From Xenopus tropicalis (Eukaryota; Chordata; Amphibia; Anura; Pipidae), in the NCBI RefSeq assembly GCF_000004195.4, contig NC_030678.2, positions 132,647,104 to 132,711,103 on the forward strand: a stretch of DNA of 64,000 nt. The letters are read 5' to 3'. Under the pieces are notes generated by a model. That model did no database searches. It worked only from the letters and a program-made list of their open reading frames with translations, and was not told the origin of the DNA. Numbering within the stretch: position 1 is the stretch's first letter; each line of letters begins with the position of its first letter. Positions 21,414-33,884 of the stretch are shown here, in pieces. The translations under genes and the position numbers were made by a program.

Positions 21414-21500
21414 TTAAAGGGGAACTATCGTGAATTTGTTAGCTTGAATTTATTTCTTTTAAATATGTTGCACCATTACAAAGTTACGGCTAATTATGGA
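21414..21500 (+). mobile_element. Left end of a T2-like MITE
   Basis: TTAAAGGGGAACTATCGTG is a T2-type terminus (TTAAAGGRR). I could not find the matching right end, so the extent is unknown. Confidence 0.45.
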
Positions 21501-23229
21501 AGCAGCCTCCCAACCTCCAGATTCTGTACTTTGTACATATAATAGTAAAGCAGTTTATTGTTTATAGTCTTTATATCCACATATACACAGCACTTTTGCA
21601 TTTGGGTCTCAAAGTATCCAGGTCTTTTGTGCACTCTGCTCCTAAAGGTGGATTAAAAATCCAGTGTAAGGTTCACAGCACATAGGTCTGTCCATATGTA
21701 CAGGGCTCCATTGCAGCTTTTTTTTTCCTGTAACTTGCGCATTTCAATGACTTGCATGCAGGTAGTGCACAGGTACTCAAGGGTTCATAGTCTGAAAAAC
21801 ATATAAACTTGTTTTTGCACTTTGTGTGATTTCTAGAGACATGTTTTTAAGTGCTTGTTATAGATTGTTGAACAGAAGGCATTGCATTTCCTGTGTTTAA
21901 CCCAACAGTGGCATCATTATATGTCTTTTTCATTTTTAACCATGAAACTTCAGCTGGCTGCTGATAAAAATCCAGATTTCTATTTAAGGAAGTAAATGGT
22001 AAAGTAATGGAAAACAACTAAAAATAGTAGTGGCTAAAACATTTTCCTTCAAATGAAACTGAAGCTAAAAACTTCCTTTAGGTTTTCATTTCCATGGGAA
22101 AACTTCCTGGAGTCCAATGCAATGTTTGTTTTTTACAGTTTTTTTTTCCCCTCCAGTCGAAAGATAATGTAGCTCTAGTTGCTCTGATGTTTAAAAATAT
22201 AATTACTGTGTCAATTTATTCTTAAATCCTTGTTTTTATATTTAGACCAAGCTGTGGCTTTTAGGAATGTTGTCCTTAGGTTGATGGGGCCGGAGCAACA
22301 TGGCCTCCTTGGGACCTAGTTATTTATTATAAGTAGGACTGTATAAATTGTGAGCCTAAAGCAGTGGTAACACTACTAGTAGCTTGGACTGGCACATACT
22401 GGGAATAATAGTTCAGCAATAGCTAGTGGCAATGGTTTGATACAAAATCTTACTGTCAACATCTCTGTAATGCACTTCCTTCTCATCAGACAGCTACTAC
22501 TCTATTCCCATTGCCTGTCATTTACTTGTTTGATAGCTATGGACTAAATAAGTTGTTTTACTGGGGGATCACAGTTTAGACAACACTTATGCATTCTCAT
22601 AAAACCTGTTTGGCAATAAAATTATTTAGCATTAAGGGTATAATAACACTTGTTGGACTTTTAAGACAAACTGTGCCCTTTGCACTCCCTTTGGTGCTGT
22701 AACATCTACTCCTTATTGACAGTGGTATTTTGGTACTATTCAGGCACAAGAGCATTATTATGGTTGGGCACTGATGATGAGGTCAGGGCTCTCTTCCGCT
22801 CCCATTTTAGCAAAATGGTTTTGAAGGTCTTTTCCTTGTGCGATTGGTCATTCTGCTGATAATGGAAAGGGCTTTCCCCAAACTGGTGCAGAAAATGATG
22901 ATTGAAATTGTCAAAAATACTATTGCATGAAAAAATCTGTTGCATAATACTTGTATTATGCATCCAGGCAAGCAGCATTCTCCTGGAATCCTACAGTCGC
23001 AAACAGACCCATCACACTGCCAGAATTTGTTTCCACTGTTCTACAGTTGAATAGTGCCAACCTTTGAGATATCTTCAGTTGGCATTATGCAAGGTTATGG
23101 CTTGTGTGCAGCTGTATGCCAGATTTATCTTTAGAATACTTCTTGTGCTGATGTTGCTTTTAGAGAGTTTGGAACTTGACAGTGGATGTTCCCACAGATG
23201 ACATTTGATCTTAAAATAGTATGCATACA
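21501..23229. other. Intron, no gene recognised
   Basis: Only short frames are present (for example 22736-22978 minus), without domains. Confidence 0.4.
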
Positions 23230-23665
23230 CTTTATCAAAGCACGAATTTTGGATTGTTAAAGTATGATTGAAAAAAATTCGGAGTGACAACGATAATTGC
23301 AAAATATGATGTGCGAAAATTCTTTTCTTGGTCATCCACATCTTGGCTTTCCACATCCGAACGATCGTAAACGGCGTGAAACCTTTCTGGCTTTGAAACT
23401 TCAATGCATGATTTTGGAAGCCTTCCATAGTACTCAATGGCACTCTGCAGCTCCAACCTGGCCAAAAGAAAGTCACAATACCAATAGCTTGAATGAATTT
23501 CGAAATGTTCGTACTTGTTGTGAGAAATACGATTTTGTTGCGGAAATTGATGCAAACCACGAAAAAGTTGAGCAAATTAACAAAAATACTGTGGAAACAA
23601 CGTGCAAAAAAAATACAAATTTTTCTCATTCATACTCATTCAGACTATAATGAGTGGGCCCGTAA
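23230..23665 (+). mobile_element. MITE related to 1301-2318
   Basis: It shares the order of landmarks with the 1.3-kb element: CGAACGATCGTAAAC, ATGATTTTGGAAGCC, one 52-bp-type unit (CAATGGCACTCTGCAGCTCC) and GCTTGAATGAATTTCG, ending near GAGTGGGCCC. Ends are decayed and I find no target duplication. The overlapping frames on both strands are artefacts. Confidence 0.6.
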
Positions 23666-26600
23666 GTCTTTTACTTTGCTAAAAATACCATGTCTGTAAA
23701 CCAATACAGAACCAGAACAAATGGCCACAAAAGTAGAAACATTGCCTATGTATTTTAAAATGTCATTGTAGCAAATGCAGAGTTGTCACATCATCCCTCT
23801 ATTATACGGTATATGTTATTGAATCTATTAATCTGTTGTGAAATAGTAATGAACAGTAACCATGTCAAAGAATATCATCTCATTTACAAAAATGTCAGTG
23901 GATGTCACTTTGAAAGGCCAGTTACAATGAACCATACAACAATCCTTCCCATCTGCAGTCAGTCTGTCTAAACTACAAAATCAGTTTTTCCTGTCAGGTT
24001 TTACTGTCACTTTCAGTAGACCGTGCACATTGTTTCTGTCAAAAAAGAAACATTTTGTTTTGTTTATTGTATCTATTTTAGTGAAACAAAAAAAAACAAA
24101 ACAATACTGTATCTTTTGACTAGTCCTACTTTAGCGATGCAATAAATAGCATTTCCCTTGTTAACTAAAAACAAACTCTTTATATTTATATGTTTCCTAA
24201 ACATATCATTGGTTAGTATAATGTTGCTTCACCTGTGTGCTCCTGCATAAGTTGTTGTGCAGTTATATGCGATTTATATACTACCTATTGGCAACATACA
24301 TTTTTGCTTTTGTAGTGTGCAAGTATTCTTTTGGACATAGAAATATATTAGACTTATAGTGAAAGTCCACTGACTTCCACAGAATTCTCTTTTCTGGGAA
24401 AGTGTGGCAACTTGGTATATGTGTAAAGCTAGGCATGAAGATGGCATGTAAAGGTGCTGTAACTGTTCGGTAGTGTGCATATTAAGGCAATATGATTTCA
24501 GAAGTACTTGATATCGGGAGATTCGAACTGCAAGCGTCCTGCCAAGGAGACTCATAGTTACAGTCAACAGTGTCAGGTTGCATTATAAGTTATAGGGTCT
24601 CACAAAGAACAATGTTCTCAGTGCCCCACTGCTGCTTGAGTCAGGCCTGCAAGTAAGCTATCTGTAGCAGAAAAGGTATTTGTTAAGTTAGATGTTTTTA
24701 TTTCAGGGTCACTTTTCTTTTTTTTTTGTATAGTAGTTTTAATTTTTCCAGTGCAATTTACAAGAAAGCAGAGCAGAGAGTCAGGCAAGGCATGCCAATG
24801 TTAGCTTAGCAGTTATATTTAGCAGCTATGATGAAATGAAAGCAGCAGAAACCCTGACACTTTGGCCTGCCTGCCTTCCAACCAGAAGAATGCTCACTTT
24901 TATCTTCCGTAATAACAGTTTCCGTCTTCTGCATATTGTATATATGACCAAGTCTTGTAACAATCCAAGGAACATGCAAAGCTAATTCGACCACTTACAA
25001 AGAATTGATAGTCAGTTTGTCCCAAACAGCAGACCTTGGATGTTGTAGTTTGATTTATTTCCTGCCTGCAGAGCTTGCTTTGTGTTTTTTTTCTTTATGC
25101 CAGGCTTTTTGAATCCAAGCAATTTGTGTGACATGCTTTTTATTATTTAGAGTCCTAAACAGAACACTTTATGATTTATTTAACCAGATCTAAAGGAAAT
25201 AAATTGCTGTAGTTTTATTTCTTTCAGCTTGTCAATTTACATTATTTGCTAAACCTCATTATGGATCGACTTATTTAACTAGATCCATAACAATATAGTT
25301 ATCTACCATCTGGAATAACATATTAGATCGATTCAGAATTAAATTCAGAATAAATTATTTTGACTAGATCTAATTCAGATCACCCGGGAAATGATGTCCT
25401 TGGTACATATTGATCAATGTCAGTCAATATAAATGTTGAGTGAATCAACAAGCTTATTATGGGATTCAGTAGCTCAGACCACTGGTTCTTTTGGCGTTTC
25501 CAAACTATCGAATCCATGAAGGCTATGATCCATCAAAGATTGAATGGCTACAATTTTCCATTTGGTATTAAAATAAATCTGCAATTGTCTTTACTGTAAT
25601 TGCATTTATTTGGTCACAAATAATAGCAAACATTTACATGGTAGTTCGTTTTTAGTTTATCTCTTTTCTGAACAGGGGCATAGTGTGTTCCATGTAGATT
25701 CTTTTTATTTGAATATTTAAATCCTCAAGATATAAAACATAAGGATATATGCAGCTCTTCCCAAATCAACCCAAGAACAGTGGAGAAGAAGGAGATACAT
25801 TAGTTTACAATTACTCAGAGAGCATACAGTTTGGTGTAGCTGGCTATTCAAAAAGAGAAAAAATTACCAGAATTTTAATAAAGAATCACACCACAAGAAT
25901 ATTGTATTTTCTAAGGAATGTACCATTATTTTAGCTAGATATATTATTTTTAGCAAAAAACTGCTATATACTTACATATAATCTGAAAAACTACTATGTT
26001 TTATAAAGTGTAATTATAATAATGTTTCGTGTAACCCCATCCTTGTAGCCAACAAAAATTAGTTTTGCCACCACAAGCCACATAGTTTGGCTGGCCCAGG
26101 GGCCAATTGTCAGGTGATACTGAGGGCTCAGGATGATTTGGGATCATGCTGGCATGTTGATAGACTGAACTGTCAAAACTTTCTGACAGATATCTGGACC
26201 TGTCCAGGTCTTCCTGAGGGACTTTATATGACCAGAAAGTATCATAGCCCCTCTTCTAAAAGTACACATTCTCATTTGAAACACTCACTCTTAATTTTTG
26301 AACCATCTCTGTATGCAGCATCAACATAAACAACTGTTTGTTATCTAAAGACATATATGCAAGAAACATAATTAGACAAACTTTTTCAGGTACTTATATA
26401 TTGGAAATTGTATATCGGTTAAAACCACAAATATATCCGCAGAATGGGGATTCAACCCACACATTAGCCTACCAACAAGCCTGTACTGACTAGGGATGCA
26501 CCAAACCCACTTTTTTGGGTTTGACCGAACCCACCCTGCTGGATTCTGGCAGTTAGTCTTTGTGATACATTAAATTGGCACAATCTTGATAAAACCTGTA

Positions 26601-27620
26601 AGGAGAAATGGTGCAGATAAAACAAATATAGACAAACAGTAAAAACGAAAATTAGGAAGAGGACACAGGTCAAGTAAATATTTATGCTATACTGGTTGGT
26701 TAAGTGTATTTTCAATAACCTGCTGAATTTGTGTGTTATGTACTTACCATACAATAAAGTTGGAATAAACAAAAAAAAAAAAAACTAACTCTTTCTTGTA
26801 AACATGGTGTTTTAAGCTCTTGCAAGCAGTCAAAGCTGAAGAATTATGAAGATTTTGGGAGGCAGTCTCCCACAAAAAGAGATTTAACTGCTCAAAGCAC
26901 AAAGCAATGTCCATACAAGCTTCTTATGGTGAGTGAAAGTCTTTGCCTGGACTGTGTTCAACCTAGCCAAACATCTGTGGGTTAAATTGGAATCAAAGTT
27001 TGATAACCAGTACCCAAACTCGCTATTTCTTAAATTGAAACAAATCCTGGCTAGAGACACCCAACGTGTGGAAAGTCTTCTTCCCAGAACAGTACAGGCT
27101 GTTGGAACAGCAAACTCTTATGAATCAAATCAGGATATTAATAATTTTGTTGTAGGAACAATTTGCGGGTAAAGAAAATTAGATAGAAAATTAAAAACCC
27201 CTTAATGCTACTGTAATGCTGTAATGTTAGTAAGCTTGTGCCCCTATAAGAGCTGCTATATCATTTTCTCTTCGAAGGTAAAATGAGCTATGCCCCCCCC
27301 CAAGCGATTAAATTACCATGGAAATACATTAAGAATTTTAGAAATCCTTTAAGTGCTGAACCTCTGAAGTTGTATTATCTCAAATTGCCCATTCTCCAAA
27401 GGTATACTGTCAAAGGATGCCCACTCACTGTAGAGCCTGCTAATGATGTACCAGCAATTTCTTAAGGATATTAAGAATTTATTTTTATGTACATTTTGTC
27501 ATAGAATTAGCTGCCTTTCAAAAGATATTTCCTCTGTATATTTAGTGGAATAAACAACTATAGTCTCCATGGATACAAAGGACATTCCTTCTCTACATAT
27601 TTGCATTTATGCATATAAGT
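23666..27620. other. AT-rich intron, no gene recognised
   Basis: The frames at 25749-25934, 26087-26329, 26464-26772, 26933-27172 and 27283-27465 have no recognisable domain, no conserved splice context and no shared features. A poly-A run lies near 26770. Confidence 0.4.
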
Positions 27621-27895
27621 GTTTACAGGGTAACCCTTTTGAAATAAAAAATAACAAAAGTGGGTATAAAGGTGATACCTCTCTTGGCTAACTAAGATAA
27701 CCATAGCAAGCTTTCAGAACATTTTAGTTGCTTTTTCAAGCTGATTATCTTGAGCTTTATTTGTGTCCGGTATATTCTGGTATCTTTCATTGTAGATGCA
27801 GGAAAAGGTGATGTACCGTGGTAGCCAGTCAAAAATGTTTACAGGGTAACCCTTTTGAAATAAAAAATAACAAAAGTGGTATAAAGGTGATACCT
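27621..27895. repeat. 59-60-bp direct repeats flanking a retroelement-like fragment
   Basis: The block starting GTTTACAGGGTAACCC at 27621 recurs at 27837 for about 60 bases with a single one-base length difference. Between the copies, on the minus strand, is sequence with CTTGAAAAAGCAACTAAAATG and TTAGTTAGCCAAGAG, which looks like the terminal part of a dispersed retroelement. The class is uncertain. Confidence 0.55.
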
Positions 27896-27979
27896 TTATG
27901 AGTGGAAATAGCCTAATACCTTTTCTCAGCAGGCTGTCTAAATAAACAGTTGCACAACTTAATCTGTGGAACATTCTGG

Positions 27980-29630
27980 TAGAGAATAGACCAATGTTTC
28001 AGTTATTACAATCAGCAGTTATTTATACATTTATTATATATTATTATATGATGCACAAAAAGGGTATGGTTATCTTTACTAAATAAACAGAATAAAAAAT
28101 GTAGGGTTATACCCAGTGTCCTAGCAACATTTTATCTTATTAGAAGTATTTAAGGCAGAATATGGAGAAAAGGTAATATATTTTTAACATCAGAAGAAGC
28201 AAAAGAAGCATCATTAACACTTACTAAAAGTAAAAGATAGAATGCTATGTTCGAACTAAGGAGACTTTGATGTATTTGAGCCTGATATAGTATGGGTGGT
28301 AAATTTGGTTCTAATATGTCAGCATATGTATTGTCTTAGTATATATCCATACAACATATTCTGTATGTTTGTTGTAAGAAACAAACATACATTATAGACA
28401 ATGTTAATCAATACAGGAGGTAGATAGAGCCCTACTCAATAGTGCTGAAGTCCCAAGGAAATAACGCCACCATTTGATTTTGTTTTTTTTCTTTTCACTT
28501 AATAGTTTTACTTACAGAGACTTCACGGTGAATAATTCACACAGACACTGATTTTGTTTGCAGGAAAAAAAAAGCTGGAGACCATTATTGGTACCACAGC
28601 TTTTTATGGCTTGGAACAAGGATGAAAAAGTTATATTTATTTGTGTCAACGCCTAGCGCAGAGGACTCAGTGTTACAATAAACAGACAGTTTGGTTAAGC
28701 CATGGTATGGACCCTTTAGGTTAAGGAGCTATTTATAGAAGCGGATTCCAGTTGCATTCAAGTGGAAAGGGGTTCAGGGAAGGATATAATCCAGCAGAGA
28801 AGGCACCAGTGTTCGTTTGTATTACACTGAAAGCCTGCGGAATCATTCCTGTTACAGCAGAGCAGAGATTAACTCCTTCGCTCCCAGAGAGCCATTATAA
28901 CTCTTAGCAGCCATCATAGAACAACTTTACAATTAGTGCATTGATTTGTTTGTGGCCTCCCCAGCTTTGGGAAGGATATAGAGTGAATTTTTCATGAAGT
29001 GCTATTTAAATACATTTTCCGAGGTAAATATTAATATTTGTAAAAATCTAAATAGCGGTTTAAAACCATAATATACACTATATACTTTAGTTTTTCTAAC
29101 TGCAAACTAAACACTTATTCTGTGAGTTGCTCACAGACTAGAGTTGAGTTGTATTCAGTAGGAGACAAAAGTTGGGTTGAGAATACATGCTTATAAGCCA
29201 TTTATATTTATATAAACAATAAATGGAAAAAATAATTTTATGTCAACGGTAGCTGGGGTGCATGTTTTAAGCAATCACAGTCCATGGTGTGAGAGCTAAC
29301 ATCCAGCAGGAGGTTGATCGTTACGTATTTTTCATACATGTGTGTATATAATACATGAGCCTTGAATATCCTGTAACTATATCCATAGTGATGTCATCAG
29401 ATATAATCAGTGCTTAGCCATGCAATTTCTGTCACATGACTCACTGAAACTTGTATTATAATAAACAATTACTCCCTGTTGTAAATATGAGGATATTAGA
29501 AGTCGCCTCAGAATTTCATGCCTTCAACCTTGTGCTCTTATATATGTTTAGGGAACTCCTTGGTGACTTTTACCTCCTGACATTCTCAACTAGAAGATGA
29601 GAATGGTGCTAAAATGTAAATTTTAGCAAT
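27980..29630. other. Intron, no gene recognised
   Basis: Unique-looking AT-rich sequence without coding frames of interest or paired repeat ends. Confidence 0.4.
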
Positions 29631-29639
29631 GTTAGATTT

Positions 29640-29840
29640 GGCTCCAATAAGGATTAATAATATCTTAGTTGGGATGAAGTACAAGGTTCTGTTTTAAAAT
29701 TACAGAGAAAAAGGAAATAATTTTTAAAGATGTGAATTATTTTAAAATGGAGTCTATGGGAGATGGCCTTTCCATAATTTGGAACTTTCTGGATAATGGG
29801 TTTCCAGATGAGGGTCTGACACCTGTATATAAATGCAATA
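29640..29840 (-). repeat. Dispersed frog repeat (CCATAGACTCCATTTTA family)
   Basis: On the minus strand it carries GGAAACCCATTATCCAGAAAG, CATCTCCCATAGACTCC and TCTGTAATTTTAAAACAG. The same landmarks occur at 47657-47975, which establishes it as interspersed. The class is not certain. Confidence 0.6.
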
Positions 29841-29858
29841 CACTCTCTTTTTCTCTCT

Positions 29859-30457
29859 CTTCTGCAAATCTTAAATACCCATAATCTCTGCGAAAATGGT
29901 GTCAAAGTGAGATCAAACAACCAATTAACTCATGCCTCAATGGGATTAATTTAAATGTGCAAAACATTTATAAACAGATGCATTTCACTAATTTGTCCAC
30001 TTGGTGTCACTCACATAGCTATTCAAGAAAGTGACATAGTGCACACTATCATGTTGCCATAGCAAACACATCCTAGTTACTATGCATTTTACTGTTCTAA
30101 GATAACCAGTTTTTTATATAATACAAAAAATTTAATATTTAATGTTATTAGAAACACATTGCTATATGTTCCAGTGATCAAGTGTAAGATTTAAAAATAT
30201 ATAAAAAATTATGTTGCACATGATACTCAGCGTTTTTATAATAATTATAAAAAGTATAAAGTGAACTTCACCCATGTTTTTCAAGTTCCATTCTGTAATA
30301 AAAGTCCCATGATCTTTGCATTGGGCACAGTTTAAGACCGTCCATCTTTAAAAATATATACAAAAAAATGTATTTGAGGCATGAATTAATTGGTTGTTTG
30401 ATCTCACTTTGGTGCCATTTTCTTTCACAGGGATTATGGGTATTTAAGATTTACAGA
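29859..30457. repeat. Inverted repeat pair, arms about 82 and 87 bp
   Basis: The arm 29859-29940 (CTGCAAATCTTAAATACCCA) recurs inverted at 30371-30457 (TGGGTATTTAAGATTTACAG), with few differences and about 430 bases between. The right arm leads straight into a Penelope-type pLTR, so both arms are probably pieces of pLTR copies in opposite orientation. Confidence 0.7.
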
Positions 30458-31214
30458 AGTCATTATTTGTTATCCTTGATAAAGGTCCTAATGTGGCCCG
30501 AAAGGTTGGACATGAGTGGTATGTGAATAAAGACATTTTGTTGTTTTAGAGTGTTGGTGCTTACCAAACAAATGCATTTTTTTGACCGTGCACCTCAATA
30601 GAACGCTTGGAGACGAGTGTGACCGAAACGTCGGTTGTACATGCAATTCTAATACACCAAAAATTAGTTTGAACCACAAGATTCTTGTTGCTGGCTGTCT
30701 AGTCTATTTTTTTTACCCGTATGTGGATGAAATGTGTACCCAGCATGAGGCTGTTGCACATTACACACCTTGTGCATCTGTACACTCCAGGGCATGGACT
30801 CGGGAAGTGTGTCTGGCCTTGTTTCATATATTTATCTCTCGGGTCAGTAGGGCTCAATATTTTTTTCAGATTTCTTGCCCTTGAGTAACTAAAGTTTGGT
30901 CTCTTACATATCTTGGATTTCAACTGTTCATCAGTATGAATTACATCCCAATATTTCAAAATAGTATTTTTAATTTGTTTACTATTGGAATTAAATTGGT
31001 TTACATAATAGACCTCATTTTTATTCTCTCTCTGATCCCGACTTGTTTTGTCTTGCTGTATTAGCACCTGCTCTCGATCCACCTCCATTGCCCACTTCAT
31101 AACCTCATTCACAAGTTGTTTGGGGTATCCTCTGTTGATAAATTTGTTCTTCATTACTTCCAAATCACGCATCCTATTGGGTAGCTCACTATCTATGCGG
31201 ACCACACGTAGCAT
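30456..31214 (-). pseudogene. Second Penelope-like element remnant
   Basis: The minus-strand frame 30699-31214 reads from an LRVVRIDSELPNRM segment through KFINRGYPKQLVNEV and ends in a Cys-containing YRCTRCVMC motif. This is the RT-thumb to linker stretch of Penelope-like proteins, corresponding to 17728-18339. The GIY-YIG domain is missing. Instead, plus-strand pLTR-like sequences follow at 30476-30520 (GGCCCGAAAGGTTGG) and 30610-30640 (TGACCGAAACGTCGGTTG). It is a rearranged, dead copy. Confidence 0.75.
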
Positions 31215-32190
31215 CTGTGACTTCGGTAAGGAATTTAGAAGATGTCTGGGGTAGCATTTTCTTAGTATAATTGGACAAACAGTGGTGTTGGTTTTACTTA
31301 CATAGTGCTGGCAAAGACTTTATAGAAGTCTACAGTATTTTTTACTTCGATTTATTATTGCTGGAACGGAAGAAGTCTCACGCAGGAAAGCTAATGGTAA
31401 GTGGCTCTTCACGTAAAGGGCAACAAGCTGAGCTTAATTTGTAAATAGGGTATAGTCCTCCTTTAACTAATAGTTCCTGAAAAGGCAGAGCATAAGTGGT
31501 GTTTAAAAATAATGAGCTTTCCTTGGATAAATGTAACGGATATTTCAGAAATAATTACCATGGTGCAAAAAATAGCACTATATTGTTGCATGCATTTTTG
31601 TTCTCTTGAAGTCACATGGACGTTTCCTGCTTTCTTAGATGAAAACGAAAGCTTAGGTAAAAGGAGCCCTGATGATTCCTAATAATGTGCCTGCGTACAG
31701 TTTAGTAAAAATAACTGGTTGTCAAGAAGGGGTTATATTTAACAATGACAAGATCTAATTGCACAGATATGTTCTTTAAGGAGGAACAGTTTTTAGAAAA
31801 GCTTTTTGTTCATTCCTGAGGTCTGGATGTAGCAGTGCTTCATGTGAAAATCCTAAATGCTGGAAATGGACCATTGCATTGTCTGTCCTTTTGCACATGC
31901 ATGGTTAACCCACATACAGTCTGTATTCAGGTAGTTAGATATATATGAGGGGAAATTAGATAAACCAAAAGCTGCCCATGCAGAGAGTGCTTTGGTCATT
32001 CCATACTGTATAATTGCGCATAAATAGCTTTGCCTTCAATTATTTCATGAAAATGGTATGATATTACTCTGTAATACCTGATGTGGTCACTTTAGATAGG
32101 GGATTTAGATTTACCAGTGTGAGGAGGCAAGTGGTTTCAGTTGTATAATTCTGTTGAATAAAAAAGCTCCTATAATGTCTATCAAGCCTA
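31215..32190. other. Intron, no gene recognised
   Basis: A possible T2-type right end (CCTCCTTTAA near 31460) is the only repeat hint. Confidence 0.35.
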
Positions 32191-32194
32191 CTGA

Positions 32195-32602
32195 TTAAAG
32201 GACATGGAAAGGCAAAGTCACTTGGGGGTGCCAAAATGTTAGGCACCCCCAAGTGACTTAAATCGCCTACCTTTTACCCCGGGCTGGTGCCCCTGTTGGG
32301 AGAGAACAGCACCAGCCCGGGGTACCTGTAGCGCAGTGCTTCCTCCTTCCTTGTTCCGTGCACGCGCAGTAGAGTGAAAAAGCCGAAAGTCGGCTTTTCA
32401 CTCCACTGCACATGCGCCTAATGTATAGTTGCAGCTAACCGAAGTAGGAAGGAGGAAGCGCTCGCTACAGGTACCCCGGGCTGGTGCTGTTATCTCCTAA
32501 CAGGGGCACCAACCCCGGGGTACAAGGTAAGCGATTAAAATCACTTGGGGGTGCCTAACATTTTGGCACCCCCAAGTGACTTAGCCTTTCCTTGTCCTTG
32601 AA
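32195..32602. mobile_element. Palindromic T2-like MITE (about 408 bp)
   Basis: The left end TTAAAGGACATGGAAAGGC has its inverse GCCTTTCCTTGTCCTT at the right, where the TTAA has decayed to TTGAA. Almost the entire element is an inverted repeat: GTCACTTGGGGGTGCC near both ends, ACCCCGGGCTGGTGC further in, and GAAAGTCGGCTTTTCACTC at the centre. A related half-copy is at 59346-59600, decayed ones at 45145-45295 and 52167-52493. Confidence 0.8.
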
Positions 32603-32641
32603 AGGAACTGTTTCTAACCTGAATGTACTGACTATTTTCAC

Positions 32642-33070
32642 ATGATGCAGCTTCAGTCATACTATCAATCCAAAGCCACTTCATATATTGCTTTACTTCA
32701 TAGTGCTGGGAAGGTTAACCAACATGAGGAAAATATCAGTTATTCATTGCCCTGTTTTGAAAACCCCTCCTTTTGTATCTTAAACATCAAAGACACACAG
32801 GAATGTAGATATGAGTTCCTGCTGTACCTTTTGTATGCACTTTTGGGTGTGCGCATACAGAGGTGGGTGGGCGGGTGGAATAATAAGTATAAACACAGTT
32901 CTCTCTGTACATCACAATTTGTTGTGTGTGCTGGCCTGAAAATTTTGGATACATGCATAAACACCTGGCTTAGATGGAAAGTGGTTTACCCTCGCACCCG
33001 TTTGACTGCCTTTTATACATTACTTTTATTCTGTGATGTCTTAAACGGACAGTCTCTCTACCTGCTCTAA
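32642..33070 (+). other. 142-codon open frame of unknown meaning; probably not a gene
   Basis: This is one of the longer frames outside known repeats. It shows no recognisable domain and no signal peptide, and codon use is not distinctive. A GTGGGTGGGCGGGTGG stretch lies within. I list it because the window offers few such frames, not because I think it is translated. Confidence 0.1.
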
Positions 33071-33433
33071 TTTGCTCTTTTTTTATTTTCTCTACTCATT
33101 TCCCTGTTGCTTTTTCTAATTTCCACTTTATTTTGACTTTCCAATTTCCCCCTTTCTATTGCTCTTTACATCTTACCTTTTAACTTTTGCGTTTTTCCAT
33201 CATCCTTCATGTTGGCCTCTTCTAAACCACAAATACAGAGTGCACGTGTTGCACTGTTATTTGCCTTTAAAGAACTACCAAGCTTTGGCTGGCTTTAGGG
33301 AACACTTGGTGGCTCAACAGTTTGAACATTACTCCACAAATATTTGTGGGAACTTGAAATGCTGATGGAGGTGCTTTAGCTAGGTAATACTTTGCAGACC
33401 ATTATGTTTCCTCCTTTGGGTTCTGAACTAGCA

Positions 33434-33880
33434 TTAAAGGGGACCTGCCACCCTACAAAAAATAATTCCAAATCCTATTTGTTAGTTGTTAGTCAGCAAA
33501 ATAAACATATTTTACTATTTAACTATTTTAAATTATTTAAATCTTGTTTTCTTTATTCATTTAGAATTCACAATTAGCCCATACAGGAAAGTGCCCTTTT
33601 GTGGGCACTGTTATAAAGGCAATCTAGTCATCATCCCAAAATCTCTTTTATGCTCCAGAATGGGGGACCTAATGCCCATGCAAAGGCTACACAATTATAG
33701 GCCATGAGGAAGGAGGGGGCATGTGAGGAGTGCAGAGACATCTAAGCACAAAAATAAAAGTGAAAGAGATTGCTGTAACTCAAGCATATATTGCCTGCCC
33801 TGCCTCTATGCCTCAAAGTTGAGATTTTAAAATAAGTTTATTAAAATAGGTTTTTATAAAAAAACAAACAAACTTGGCTT
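33434..33880 (+). mobile_element. T2-like MITE, left end clear
   Basis: TTAAAGGGGACCTGCCACCC is a T2-type terminus. The following sequence (GAAAGTGCCC, AAAGTGAAAGAGATTG) resembles a dispersed frog repeat. The right end is not identifiable, so the end is approximate. Confidence 0.45.
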
Positions 33881-33884
33881 TCAT

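Noticed and set aside
24490..24570. Possible tRNA-like head on the minus strand (CAGTTCGAATCTCC)
   Set aside because: Box B is only partial and no box A or clover leaf could be fitted.
26933..27172. 80-codon plus-strand frame
   Set aside because: No similarity or motif recognised and no flanking splice signals of note.
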